From assembly GCA_050084985.1 (NCBI GenBank), contig JBITNC010000001.1, positions 98,394,001-98,458,000 of the forward strand: a stretch of DNA of 64,000 bases, written 5' to 3'. A program made the position numbers and the translations under genes. The stretch is from Nageia nagi. Its lineage: Eukaryota > Pinophyta. Position 1 is the first letter of the stretch. The number at the start of each line of letters is the position of its first letter. Positions 1 through 12,309 of the stretch are shown here, piece by piece. The notes under the pieces were generated by a model. The model was given only the letters and a program-made list of their open reading frames with translations, searched no databases and was not told the origin of the DNA.

Positions 1-3000
1 GGCATCTTATCATAAAAGCTTGGGTTCGTATAAGCAAATGAGTAGTTGATGGTATGGTGGGTGGTTCGAGTGCCCAAAATTAGCCCTTTAATTTTGATTT
101 TCATTCTTATATCCTACCATAAATTTTGGGTAATTTTCATGGTCAACATGTTCTCTTAGTTTATTTTATCATTTAAGGAACCTAGTAAAAAATATTGGAT
201 GATGTCGATGCAAGCATGAGCCCTTGGACATGGTTATCATTCAGATGCCTACCATAGAAAATAGATTATGCAAGGGAAAAAATACACCCTTATTCATGGT
301 TATCATTTAAGGCACCCCACCATAAAAGTATGAATCATGGAGACCTAAGAAACCTTGATCCATAAGCTTGATCTCAAATTTTATTTTCTTATGGATAATA
401 TGCAGTAAATTTTATATACTCGATAGGTGTTTATGATGTTGTAGGTTTATGAGTACCTTGAAGAGGCATTCAAAGGTCTTATTGACTTGGCATGTGCCCA
501 TGTTATTTGGGATTGGTGATGATAACTATGTAGAGGATCGAATGAGTTGGAGTATGCTCGTAGTAAGATAAAATCTATTAAGTTTAAATCATTCCTATGT
601 ACCAGTCATGCTTGAATCTTGTTAAATTTTTAAATAAGTATATATTTTCATAAGTGGATATGAATGAAATTATACCTATGCAGTAAGTTATATCAAAAGG
701 ATGGAAAAATAAGCAAATGAATTTTGATTAAGAAGTAAAATAGGTTGGCAAGAGCCCAATGGTACACCAAAGTTTGAGCATATTTTCTACACATTTTCTA
801 TGAGGGATCCCTTGAGGAATATTTAGACTGAGTGATAATGAGTAAAAGATAAGTGATACTTATGTTATAAATGAAATATAGAAATTGATAACCCAATGGT
901 TCTAAAAAGATATGTATTGATGAGTTAGGTAATTTGGCTTGAGGTAGTGTTAGACCTTAGGACCTTTGATGATAGCAGTTATCTCAACTCAAAAGTGTAC
1001 TCATGTAAGATACATTCCCCTTATCACAAGTTTCAATGGTAGAGTAGCTTCTTGGTATAGTGGTTTATGTAGTAGGCATTTATTACATGTATGCATCAGT
1101 TTCAATCTATAGGACCTTTCTATATTGTATGGAACAACCTTGATAAGGTACATTGTAATCACCTCTATTAAATGATTTGGTGACCTTTCTATGTTGGTAG
1201 GGGCTCTTGTAAATGAATTATTTAGGAAGTGGAAATAGTTAAACTACTTTTTGAATAACTCCCAAGTATTTTGGTATGCTTCTTATTCCTAAATTCATCT
1301 TTGATGCTAGATGATGGAAATTGAGGGAATTTGCTCTAGCTTTGTATGTCTAGGTTATGGATAGGGGAGTTAGGATAAGTGAGGTGTGAAGACACCTAAA
1401 TGGAAAGTGTCAAGTTACATTCCCACACCCTTTCATTTTTTGAATGTTGAATGGTAGCTTTACTTTTACTAAACTTTAATATGTATCTAACTTACTACTC
1501 AAAACTAACCAAAGGCTACATGCTATGGGACATAAATGCCTTATTACTTTTAATGCACCCTCATGACCACATGGGAAGGGGCATTTGGATTAATTAAGAT
1601 AAAATGGGCCTTATACTAAAAAAATAAACCAACCCACTAAAGCATAATAAAACTAGCTAATTATAATGAATTTACTTATTATGTGAGTTCACTAGTGGGA
1701 TTTTGGGTATGACGAGGAGAGTGTTGGTTGTAGTGTGTACTGCTTTGATCCAACCCTTTGAGATAATGGATGTTTAGGGTTATGTTTAAGTTTTTAGGAT
1801 CAAAATTTATTAGATGGATAAAAATGACTATGTTATGGTGGATAAAACTAGGGCAATCTGGAGTGTACTTCAAAAGGATAGTTAAGTGTTCCTCTTTGGT
1901 GTTGCTAATCGAGTCTACAAGAGGATGATGTCATACGTTTAGTATTTATCATATGATACCAAAAGCTTTGCGACCTCATGGTTAGGATTATCATAAGTGG
2001 TTGAAGATCCTATCTCAATTCAGTTAAGATCCATGCTTGATAAGGTTTTTGAGTTACTTGAGTTGAATTACGAGATATTGGATTGTGCCTATACATGTAG
2101 TGCTATGTAGACTAACACATGAGGTGGTACCACTTAAGGCATGCATATTATGGTTAGTGGTGGGAATATAATTGCTATCATAATATATCAAAATAGCCAT
2201 TATTAGTGCATCTAATGTGAACCATGTTTTGATTATGTATTTGTTACTCTCGAAGTTCTCTTGAGCTATGTAATATTAACATTCAAAATTGACTTCATTA
2301 GGTGATGTTACCATTGTGTTCCATACAAATCCACTTATGAGGTAGTGATGGATGAAACCTTCAAGGTTGAAACTCCAAGAGGGTAGTGAAGATCCTTCTT
2401 TAGGTTCATTATCTACTCTAAGAATTCTATGTGTCATCTATGACTAGGTTTGTCTAATGTGAAGATACCACCCATTTCTAAAGTGGGGGAGAATATGAGA
2501 GGGTACACTCTCATGGTGGTGCAAGTGGGAAGAGAGTAACCTATTGGACCATGTAGACCATCAGCATGGTACAAAATACCATACTAGAGGAACCATGGTG
2601 GGCATAGCTTACATGAAACCATTCTGATGGTTGGATTATATGGGACAATTACTCGAAGTGCTCAGGTGTTACCATAGTGATGACCTAGTAGATATTCCAA
2701 GGTTGGGTGGTGAGCTAGGGATCCTTTGGGATCCTGTGATGATGCATGGTTAAGCAAGCTTGTTGTCATAATGGAATAGGACCTTGGTGTCTTGATAGGT
2801 CGGGTTATATCCTAAAGGATATAATGCCTTAGGTAGATTGTAACTAAGGAGTTGATATTTAGGTGTAGTTAGAGTAAACTTCATTATCATATCTATAAGA
2901 GTGGTCTGTATCGCCTATTCCAATATCAGGTATTACTCTAGTTTGAGCGAGGCCATGATGGGTGGCTCATGCTAGTATTTTCATAAGAATAATTCTTTAT

Positions 3001-3009
3001 TTTTTGACC
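1..3009. other. No assignable gene; AT-rich decayed sequence
   Basis: I could not assign any coding region here. Open frames are short and without recognisable motifs. A purine tract near 2481-2492 (aagtgggggaga) resembles the polypurine tract that precedes a retrotransposon 3' LTR, so the stretch may be old LTR-element sequence, but no matching LTR pair was found. Confidence 0.3.
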
Positions 3010-3600
3010 TTCTTGTTGGCAGCTAAAGTAAAAGAGTGTGAAATTTTCATATTCAATTTTTTTATTCCATTCCCCTTTTAGAAAAGATAGAGTAATATTT
3101 TTTTACTAGGGATATTTTGAGTACATCAAAATGACTAATCTAGCTTTACTAATGTTGATTTTGCTTATCAAATTTTCTTTTGTAAGTTTATCCATATATC
3201 AATAGGAGCCACGTGTATTACCAATTTTAATAAAGAATTTTATCCACCATAATTCAATTAGAAGGGTATACATATTTACCCAGACTAAATATAAATAGAT
3301 TTTTTCAAAGAAGGTATCAAACTAAGTAGACTATTCTCTCACATAAATCCTCCCTTGTACAAAAAACTAGTCAAAGAGATATTTCCATACATAATTTCTA
3401 TCTTCCAAGTATGAGAAATAAATAGAGAAAAACTTATTGGGTAGCAATGCAGACCATTTCTTATGGATAAATGCTTCGAGGTCTGTCAAGCATGATCTTC
3501 TTCCTCTTATTTTACATATGAGTGTTCAATATCCATGTTCAATAAGATCTATATAAAAATCATTTTCTCCAATCTTAACCCTAAGCATAATAATAGCCAT
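3010..3600 (-). pseudogene. Degraded DUF4283 / zinc-knuckle (LINE ORF1-like) protein remnant
   Basis: Conceptual translation of the minus strand, with stops and frame changes, recovers the order typical of plant DUF4283 proteins: a 'FFSIYFSYLEDRNYVW' block, then 'VWVNMYTLLIELW', an 'IGNTRGSY' segment with a downstream 'SKARLVILM', and finally a 'GEWNKKIEYENF' stretch in the position of the C-terminal CCHC knuckle. In the family these proteins are nucleic-acid-binding ORF1 products of L1-like LINEs or domesticated relatives. The knuckle is destroyed: the first and last Cys and the His are replaced. I found no reverse transcriptase downstream on this strand. The reading could extend towards 3869, but that part shows no motif. 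It is a relic, recognised only by motif order. Confidence 0.6.
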
Positions 3601-3869
3601 GATTTGAGTGCAAAACCCTCAATTGAGGCCTCCTACATTTTTATTTATATTCAATATATCCTTTTCCTTGAATAAATTGCATCTATTTTCCTTCTCAAAT
3701 ATATTTTTGGATCCAAACCTCCGTTCTTGATTCTCTTTGTTGCTTGAATCACACCTCCTCCTCTACCACTTTGCTTACATAGCTTCCCATCGCTCTCCTC
3801 AATCCTCACTAGGGAATCTCTTAACTTGTTCATATCACATGCATTATCCTCCTCGAGGCTTCGCTCCAT

Positions 3870-5430
3870 TTGTTTTGATACATTTTTCTTGTTTTGACTT
3901 GACCTTCAAGGTTGAATTTTGTATTGCATACGATATTATTTGTTAGCATCATGCTTGATCAATGTTCACAATGGAGATAATTGATTCAAGAAAGCTCATT
4001 TGATGAAAATCTCGTTGTACAAGAACACTTATGTACGATGATAAATCCCATCCTTGTCAAGATATTCAATAAATGCATACAATTTTCTCTTTGATGTTAT
4101 CATCATTGCATAAATTTTCAAATAAAATTTATGATATTTTATTCTTAAAATATAAATATACATGCTTTGAACATTAAATAAACATTAGTATTTGAATACT
4201 TGAATCAAATTTAAGGAAAATCAATGATACATTCTATAGAATGAAAAATCTCACATCAATGTAAAAGGTGTATATCTCTAGAATAAATGCATCTATAAAT
4301 GAACATGAAAGCAAAATATTCCACATGCAAGCAAGTCCAAGGAATGCACCACAACTAAAACTGTGTCTTTATACATCACCAATTAACCATAGATTTGTTA
4401 TGCCTTAGTTACAATGATCATATTCTATTATTTGCACGAGATCAGATTCTCTAGATTTCAGAGCATCTACACACTAAATTTGACTATTTTCATGGCATCA
4501 ATGCACTTGTTACTATATATGATTGAGTGTTAATTTGATTTCTTAGAGCTCATCGATGATCAGAAGGTAAGCGTGTGATAGCTTATTTCACAAGTACTCA
4601 AAAAGACATATTCATTTATGAGGTTTGTTAATTTATTATTTATGGTTTACATTTTTGGTGAAATTGATATGAAAATGCCATTTTTTCATAATAATGCCCT
4701 ATAATGATAACAACGATCAAATTTATCAAACAAAAGTTTTGCTAATTCCACGATAATCAAGGTGCCCATGACGTTCTATAAATTGAATTTAGGATGTTAG
4801 AATCATGAAAATAGTATTATCTTCTAAATAAAGGCACTACATCTGTGAATTTTAGGCACATAAAAATAATAATGCATATGTTTCTCTAGCTAACTATTTT
4901 CTTTAAAGAATGCATATTGTACTAATAGTGTTTCAAAAGCTCTAAGTCATGGTCACCCCATGAGCATAATTTCTACAAAATTGCAGGTCAATGTGATAAA
5001 AAGATAAAAAGCTTGGGGCATATCAAGTACCTCATCAATTAAATGGTTGTAGATTATGAGTTGCAACAATAGTAGTTTACAATGTAATATTATATTAATT
5101 TCATCCTTTCTCTTTTTAACTTGAATACCATTATCATGTATATGATCTATGCGGGTATTATTTCATTTGTTCCCATATATTATCCTGAATATTAGGACCT
5201 CCATGGTACCTAAAAGTACAGTTTGCGTACTTGCTATTATTTTGATATGATTATATCATAGAAATGGAAAGCAAGTGGAAATTCTAAACCAAAAGGGGGC
5301 AAATGAGATATCATACTTAGCATATGAATTGTGAAAGGGAAGCCTACTTTGACTTTGAAAATTTTTCACTTCTCTAAAATTCTTTAAATTATGCAATTTC
5401 AATGTTTTTCATTTCATATCCAAAGAGGGG
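3870..5430. other. No assignable gene
   Basis: AT-rich, with no convincing reading frame. It leads into the LTR-like repeat at about 5434 through a purine-rich run (caaagaggggaaaaa, about 5421-5435), so part may be the 3' internal region of an old LTR element. This is inference only. Confidence 0.3.
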
Positions 5431-5433
5431 AAA

Positions 5434-5745
5434 AATATAGACACCTAAAAATGATTTATTATTTATTTAATAAATCATATTTTAGATTTTTCTAAGAGTA
5501 TTAAAAGCAATATTACAAATTTCAAGATAAAGTTGATATTATGATGCAATGCCGTGTGCTATATTAAATGGAATATTATTTACTATGGTTCATATATTTT
5601 AAATTATCTTGAATATAAAAATGATTATATTATTGCTATGAGTTGGAATTCACTCCTTTCTATTTCCTTGCAAGTTATAAATACGGGAGTTGGAGGTTCA
5701 CATCCCTATTAGATCTCTCTAATAGGTGGTTGTCTATAGATTGAT
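5434..5745 (+). repeat. LTR-like dispersed repeat (copy 1)
   Basis: It begins at a 'gacacctaaaaatgattta' motif after a purine-rich tract and contains a TATA-like box (tataaata, about 5676-5685). It runs to the phrase 'ctctctaataggtggtt'. The same ordered motifs occur at 34971-35285 (+) and in the mirror position about 21880-22197 (-). In the other copies the repeat starts TGTAGATGCC. Together these suggest the end of a Ty3/gypsy-type LTR, but no partner LTR, primer-binding site or target duplication was found, so its full extent is unknown. Confidence 0.5.
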
Positions 5746-6480
5746 CAAAATAGAGTTTTTTGTATAGGCTCTTGAAATCTATTATATGGATAACAATTAT
5801 TTCCTTACCCAACCATTCCATGTATGTAGCTCGAATTTATCCATGCAACCAATTGAATCTCTAGGGTTTTAACAATATCTCCAAACCTATTGCAATGCTT
5901 TTTGGTAACCAACCATCACCTGTATGTAGCCAAAAAGAAATAAAAATAGACTTCAAGGGTTTTCTCAAAACATGAAAACATCACCATGAATTATAATCTA
6001 TAAAGCAACAAGATCAATCGAAATTCATAACTTCACTTAACATCACCACTAGAATCAATAATACCTACAGGGTATAATGATTCCTTCTTCTACTACCCAT
6101 TTATCATTTTATGTGGCTAGGACAAGCATCCACCCATCTCCTATAATATTTCAACTATTGAATGGCCTAATTAAATCCAAACAACTATATGAGGGTTAGG
6201 GGAGACCTATGTTATGAATGAATCAAACTTCCTCATGCCATTTATCATTTCACTTGGCAAATATAGGACCCTAACCATTTCCTACAAATTTCAATGCCTA
6301 ATTATCAGAGATGACTTTGGGGATGGGGTAGCTGCCTATTATAACTAATTCCTCACCACAAATACATTTTTCTAATATTGAATACACCTAATTCATTAAT
6401 AAATCATAAATAAGGGCATCATCCCACCATTCAAACCACCTAAAATACCATTTCCACCATTTAATATGCTTATATTGCAG
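5746..6480. other. No assignable gene
   Basis: AT-rich with several short imperfect duplications (for example two 'ccatgtatgtagc'/'cctgtatgtagcc' phrases near 5818 and 5921). No frame or motif could be assigned. Confidence 0.3.
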
Positions 6481-6569
6481 ATAAATCCTAACTTGTTATT
6501 ATTATTGCTATCATATATTCTTTCTTATAGAGATCCTCATCTACCTATGGCAATGGGATTTGTAATTAA

Positions 6570-6863
6570 TTGATAATTTTTTGGCATATGATAATCTCAG
6601 GTTACCAAAGATACGGCTTTTCTTCGACATGTATCACCATATGCAATGAAATAGCAGCGAAGTCCAACCAGATCAATTCAGGTTTGCTATTGTCCTCAAA
6701 CACAAGCACTAAACTTGAAGACATGTATGCGAAATTTGAAAGCGTAGGCATGATGCAGCCACAACTTCATGGATTCTTGTTCACCAGAAATGCACAAAAT
6801 GGATTCTTTCATACCCAGAACTGTGTAGAATATAAAATTCCTCATCTAAGCGTTACCTCATAA
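6570..6863 (+). pseudogene. PPR-like relic (very degenerate)
   Basis: The 97-codon frame carries three PPR-style signatures in the expected order: 'WHMIISGYQRYGF', 'LEDMYAKFESV' and 'RNAQNGFF'. They resemble the 'W..MI.GY..NGF' and 'L.DMYAKCGSI' cores of plant PLS-class PPR repeats, which bind organellar RNA. The spacing between the last two is shorter than a normal 35-36-residue repeat, there is no transit peptide, and no other repeats surround it. I read it as a short decayed PPR fragment, possibly from the same source family as the relics at the far end of the window. It could also be chance resemblance. Confidence 0.35.
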
Positions 6864-7065
6864 ATTGTGTAGAATATATTTCAAAATTGAATGTATAGAA
6901 TAGCAGAATTCATGGTAAAATAAATCATTTTTATAGAAAAGATCCAGCCTCAACTTCCCTTATTACAATTGGGCTCCACACATATATGAGGAGAGACAAA
7001 CAACAGATTTTGGATTCAATCCATACGCCAAAGGCGATAAACATACATTTGAAAAATGGTACATT

Positions 7066-7809
7066 TCAGAAGGCATTTCCCCATAAATCGATGGCACCTT
7101 GGTAGGGGTAATCATCGAATTGTGGAGAAGCGTCCAAGGGATATGTATGAGCATTATCATTTGTGATGAGAGCATCCCAATCTACCTCCAAAGCTAATTC
7201 TAGTGGAATGGGGGCGGCACAAATTGCTGGTTGCTCCAAAGGCGGGTGTATTATCTGCGAAGGCAGGTCAGGCTGCTGAGCTTGTAATGGCAATGGATGA
7301 TTCTCAAACTCTTGTATTTCCACTCTACTATTTGATAATGATGATTCCTGAAATCCCACTGGAACTTGAGATGATGCATTCGCTTCTCCTTCAATCTCGT
7401 ACCATGAGATCATTGCCTCACCTTCTAATTCATTTTCATATTCTTCTTGCATTTCCATATTCTCTGAATCCGATGCATTCTGCTCTTCTTGTGAATTGGA
7501 CCCTCTGCCCTCTACAAACAAGCCTTTTTTGCTAGGAACATAGGTTTTTAATGGCTGCTTCTTCCAACATTTCGCAACATGAGACGCAGCTTTTATTAAC
7601 TCGCACTGAGATTGGCTTCTTCCTCTTTCTTCACTCTCGTAGAAATAATTATTCCCATCTTCTGCTCCCACCAAAACGCAGAGCGGCAATCCACAGAGCT
7701 TAGAGAGTTCGTAAGCTTTATTAAAGAGCCCGCCTACTCGCTTCTTGAAACGTTCCCTCCTTTTTCTGGCTTCATGCTCTCTCTTTATTTCGATCTTATT
7801 TCTACCCAT
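7066..7809 (-). CDS. Divergent MADS-box transcription factor, probably type I (M-type)
   Basis: The 247-residue protein starts at Met 7809 (MGRNKIEIKR), the canonical MADS start; an in-frame Met 25 codons upstream (7884) is ignored because it would put an unrelated hydrophobic leader before the domain. Residues 1-60 form the MADS box: a basic N-terminal helix rich in Arg/Lys, then 'FKKRVGGLFNKAYELSKLC', which keeps the F.KR..GL..KA.ELS.LC core that contacts DNA and dimerises. The second strand is unusual (PLCVLVGAEDGNNYF). No keratin-like K domain follows. The rest is Glu/Ser/Asn-rich, then Pro/Gln-rich, and ends in an acidic-aromatic tail. Lack of introns and of a K domain fits type I genes, which in flowering plants act mainly in gametophyte and seed development. 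The gene is markedly less AT-rich than its surroundings and has no internal stop, so it is probably functional. Subclass is uncertain. Confidence 0.85.
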   Translation of the reverse strand: MGRNKIEIKREHEARKRRERFKKRVGGLFNKAYELSKLCGLPLCVLVGAEDGNNYFYESEERGRSQSQCELIKAASHVAKCWKKQPLKTYVPSKKGLFVEGRGSNSQEEQNASDSENMEMQEEYENELEGEAMISWYEIEGEANASSQVPVGFQESSLSNSRVEIQEFENHPLPLQAQQPDLPSQIIHPPLEQPAICAAPIPLELALEVDWDALITNDNAHTYPLDASPQFDDYPYQGAIDLWGNAF

Positions 7810-7884
7810 TGACAGAAAGGAGGAAAACAACAGACCCAAATCAGAATGGATGGAAATACACAACAACATACACCCAATGAACAA

Positions 7885-9320
7885 ATGTAATGTTCACGTA
7901 TCTTTGCAACCATTACAAATACATTTCAAATTGGACCAAAATAGAATTAGATGAATAGTAAAAATAGAAATAAAGATACTTTGTAGAACTGGTTGATAAG
8001 AGAAGGAAGTGCATGACATTGTTGGAAAAATAAAATTAAATCAAAGGGAGAACTGAACGATTACATTTTAAAAATACTAATCTCACAGATGAATGATCTG
8101 GATTTCGAAAAGCTGGCACCCGCTGTATTTGAAATCCTTCTGAAAACTCTCTGTTACAGTGGATGATGCCTCGTTTGCAATAATCCGCCATATTCTGGTG
8201 GGCAGAGCATCAGGAGGATGGTGGGATAGAAAATTTGCTGGAAGGAGTGAGCCACCAGATTATCTCATCAAATATTTTGTCATTTTTGAATTTGAATTTT
8301 CCTAGAAGAGACTCCATCTGAGTGGCTTCCTAGGTGATATCTGGTTTTCACCTCAAATTTTGGAGATTTAAACCTTAATTTTCACAAAATTTATATTTAG
8401 TTTTCATATAAAATTCGTATTTATAAATGAATATGTAAATAGTCAAAGTAGTTAATAAGATCTACTGATGTTGCTAGATTTCAAAAGGTCTTCAATCTGA
8501 TTGTCGAAATTCTAATATGTTCAAAATTTTTAGTTATCAAATTTTTCATCTTTTCCATGTTAGGAATTCAAAGTTAGAGTTTCAAAAAGCAAGTTATGCC
8601 ACTCAAAGAATCAAATTTTGAAAAGTTCACCATTAGAATGATATCCCTAAATTTTAATCATGGATATCACCTATTAGGTCATCATTCTTCGTAATTAATT
8701 TAAAGGTGGTCGAATTTATACTAGTGTTATTAATATTTACATTGAATATTATTAAATAAGATACAAAATTTTATGTTTTTAATATTGAATTCTTTATTTC
8801 TAACATTTTCCTCTTTGAACCTCTTTTAATTCCCTTTATGTCACTTTTGTTTTTTCTCCTAAATATTCTCACGAACTATCTTTCTTTAGAGGTTGAGTTT
8901 CAATATACTTTTACTCAATCGAATACACTTTAGTCTAGGTCATTTTGCCTTCCTTAGCTAGATGAACATAAATAAACAATTCAAGAAATTTATCTCTTTA
9001 TCGTTTTAAACCAAGTTCATAAAATATTTTTTAAAAACGGATTCTCCCATTTATAATTTTAGCATAGTAAAATATTTATATATTTATTCTATTACTTAGC
9101 TTATTCATAGACTTTCCATAGGAGTCATGATTTTTCTATTGATTGTAATGTTAATCATGACTTGCATAAAAATATAATCCTATTACTTATATATTTATAG
9201 GATTGAAGTATATTATGTATAACTTCATCCTTATCTATAATCATTTGGTTGAAAGCTTGGAAAAGTAGAAACCCATATATAGATAATGCATGTATTCTAT
9301 GTGATATTTATGTTTGATGT
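7885..9320. other. Upstream flank of the MADS gene and unassigned sequence
   Basis: The first few hundred bases lie upstream of the minus-strand MADS gene and should hold its promoter. I could not pick out a convincing TATA box or other element. The remainder is AT-rich without frame or motif. Confidence 0.3.
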
Positions 9321-9404
9321 TTAATTTACGAATACAACTAATTGCACAACATAGTCAACATCGACTATTGTGGGCTTCTGATTAGTAGACCATATCATTA
9401 TATT

Positions 9405-9517
9405 AGAATGATTAAGTGTGATAATAAATAATGATTTACAATTAAGAAATATATAAGTATAGATAATAAATAATGATTTAGAATGATTAAGTATAGATAA
9501 TAAATAATGATTAAGTA
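9405..9517. repeat. Short tandem repeat, 'gata-ataaataatga' type
   Basis: About three imperfect copies of a 35-45-bp unit built on 'agataataaataatgatt' and 'gaatgattaagt' lie in tandem. Confidence 0.7.
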
Positions 9518-11309
9518 TAACCTCAAGCATGGAGCAGTGAGGAGGACTAGGGTTTGGGAAGCTCGATACTGGAGGAGATTTAGATGATGAGGATGATGAT
9601 ACGAGAGCAGCTATGATGGAGGCTACTAGGGTCATTGGAAGGGTTATTTGTTTTGGATAGGAAGGTTAGTGGGGTTTATGAGCATTGGTTTGTTATAGGC
9701 AAGGGGTTTTCCTCACTTCTTACTTTGGTTTGTTATAGGCTACCAAATGCTTTAAATGAAGAGCTTAAGTATGTTTCTTTTGGAGAGACCTTATATGAAA
9801 ATTACATGGATACTAATTGTACTACACATGGTGTCGCTAGTTTGCATATAAGCTCCCTCAGTCCAGTTAGAGATATAGTTGGTTAGACCCGATAAACTCC
9901 TAACTCATTTTGAAGTACCTTTAGGCCATCTAGGTTTACATTAACTTTTAATTTGGAATTACTAATCAAATTTACCATTCCTTTAGCTCTTGCACTAGGT
10001 TTACACGCATTACACACTTTATTTAATTTATAATTTTGTTAGTATCTTTTTTTTTTTCTTATATTTGATAAAATTTTTAGTAACATACGTATACTCTTTG
10101 TCTCTAATCCTTGAGTTTTTGAGATATTAGCTAATTGAGCTAGAGATAGCCTTGGGAAGATTGAGACCGTTTGAAAATGAGATATCTAGACATTGATCTT
10201 AAGTCATTAATTTTGAGGTCCAGGTTGCTACACTCATGAAGGGGAAGAAAGCCTTTAAGATTATAATGGTTATGCCTCCTTATTAGTATTGGGCGGTCAT
10301 TCAAAAGATGATTAGGAGAAATCAAGAAGTGTTTATCATGTGTAGGAATATGGAGGGTAGATGTATGAATATAAGTTTTGATTTCTAAATTAATGTAATG
10401 GATGAATTTAAAATCCATTTTGATGTAATTTCTCTTGAATTTAATTATCTTTATTTTTTATTTTTACTACTAATACAATATCAATGGTATGATATTGTCT
10501 GTTAGTTTCATACCTTATATTTATCAAATGTATACAAATAAAAAATAAGAATGCACACCTACATGTAAATTATAAAAATAAAATTTCTTTAACTAAGTAT
10601 ACCCAAATGTTTGGGAAACTTTGAAGGAGTCTTTGTATGCCATATTAAGAATTTAACATTGTTGATGTTATGTTTGAAGGTTTTTACACCAACAATATTG
10701 TAAACTTCAACATAATTTTAAGAAATATTTTGAATTAATTTTCATTTTAAATCATTGAACAACCATCAATGTCTTGTGGACATAAATTTTTTCTTGAAAT
10801 GTGATCTAAAATCTTGGTAAGATTTTATCATTCAAATTAATCATTTTACTCGATTATGTTCATTATCTCTTTTTCGATATAGACTAGTAATTTAAAAAAA
10901 AATTATTAAGAGGATATAGTAGATATTTTTTTGAGTTTGGTTTTCAATTTTGTTTTCATCATAAAATACTATAGCTTTTTGATCCATTAACTCTTGAATA
11001 ACATCCTTAAAAGGTTTTAATTCTTAGTTAAATGTCACGTATTTCCATGATAATTGAAAACTTATTTAAATCTATACCCTTCTAGAACTCTTATTGGGAA
11101 ATAATATTTCTTTATTAGTGGAATTTATATAAGATATTGTTTAACCAACATATCAATAATTATTAAAATTTTATATATTTTCTTGTAGGTTCCTTTTTTT
11201 ATCTCATTACTACTACTTCTCTTAACTTTTTCTACAATTAGTTTTTCTTTATAATCCTTTCTAACATATTTTTAAGTATAACTTAATTTTGTTTTCACTT
11301 AAAATATTT
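9518..11309. other. No assignable gene to the end of contig A
   Basis: An 83-codon plus-strand frame at 9635-9886 has no recognisable motif and carries a repeated phrase ('ttggtttgttataggc' twice, about 42 bases apart). I do not call it a gene. The rest is AT-rich and ends at the assembly gap. Confidence 0.3.
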
Positions 11310-11409
11310 NNNNNNNNNNNNNNNNNNNNNNNNNNNNNNNNNNNNNNNNNNNNNNNNNNNNNNNNNNNNNNNNNNNNNNNNNNNNNNNNNNNNNNNNNNN
11401 NNNNNNNNN
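11310..11409. other. Assembly gap, 100 N
   Basis: Exactly 100 unspecified bases, a conventional scaffolder placeholder. The base after it (11410) is also the outer end of the large inverted repeat, which matters for judging the join. Confidence 0.99.
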
Positions 11410-11791
11410 GAAACCACCATCATTATTAACATATTTTTCTATGAGAAATTACATTTTTTTATTCATATTGCCCATTGCATTTTCAATAACTTAAGCTACT
11501 ACTCTATAAAGAATATTAATAGTTTCATGTTTTCCTAATTGAGGTAATTTACATAATATTTCCATTTTCAATTGCACCTTTAAGAAGTGTAATCATAAAC
11601 TGATACTTTTTAAAAGGCTAATCTTTTTGCATTCTATATTATTGTAACTAAATCTCAACTAGATCTAACTGAACTGAAATTTTCCTTGTGCTTTTCTCAT
11701 AAGATGTTTTATTTTCTATTTTCTATTTTCTATGGTTGATCCAATGTTACGATGTGGGTGTCCTATTTTGGATTTTGTATGGCATGGAAGG
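11410..11791. other. Flank outside the copia A1 LTR
   Basis: AT-rich, with a triplicated 'attttct' run near 11710-11735. No gene was seen. Confidence 0.4.
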
Positions 11792-12294
11792 TGTTGGAAT
11801 GTATAATGAATTATTGTAAAGGTTTGTATTAAATCTTCTATGTAAGTTCATTAATGCTTAAGGGTATCATTTGATACCTTAAGTATTTAAGTGAATATGA
11901 TAATGTAACTTGTCCTACACTCTATGTCATGAGCATGCCCCTTGGGTAAAAATATTTTCATGTCATGCTTTTGTACATTGGATAAAAGGGTGATCCAAAG
12001 AGGGATTTTGGCCTATAAATAGAAGGCTCCCTCTTTGTGATTACACACCAATTTTAAAGTAAAGTTATGCTATAGGATAGTGGTTAGGAGTTGAGATTAG
12101 GAGGATTGTAAGAGAGTTGTATTTGTGATTGAAGTAAAGATCTAATTAGTGGATGTACTCCTAGTTGGAGGAACCACTTTACATCTTGAGTTACTTTGTG
12201 AGATTGCCTTATTTATGAGATTGTTAGATGTGTATTGGAGCTTTCATGTGATTTTAGTTGTCTAAGAATTATCTTATTAGTGTTAGTTCCTTCA
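11792..12294 (+). mobile_element. 5' LTR of copia family A, copy A1 (503 bp)
   Basis: It begins TGTTGGAATGTATAATG and ends CTTCA, so it has TG...CA termini, and is followed after 3 bases by a tRNA-iMet-type primer-binding site. Related LTRs occur at 24664, 27397 and 29400 and, in the mirrored arm, at 53121-53623. It contains the LTR promoter TATA box at 12014. No 3' LTR partner is present because the downstream end of the element is truncated. Confidence 0.9.
12014..12021 (+). promoter_or_regulatory. LTR TATA box
   Basis: TATAAATA in 'cctataaatagaaggctccc'. The same context is kept in the LTRs at 24884, 27620 and 29667, and in reverse at 53394-53401. That conservation supports it as the element's core promoter. 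Confidence 0.7.
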
Positions 12295-12297
12295 AAT

Positions 12298-12309
12298 TGG
12301 TATTAGAGC
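12298..12309 (+). other. Primer-binding site (initiator Met tRNA)
   Basis: TGGTATTAGAGC differs at one position from TGGTATCAGAGC, the site complementary to the 3' end of plant initiator tRNA-Met used by most Ty1/copia elements. It lies 3 bases after the LTR. Confidence 0.85.

Noticed and set aside
7203-7535. 110-codon plus-strand frame opposite the MADS gene
   Set aside because: Antisense shadow of the MADS coding region without any motif.
9635-9886. 83-codon plus-strand frame as a small gene
   Set aside because: No recognisable motif, contains an internal nucleotide duplication, and is of a length expected by chance in this window.
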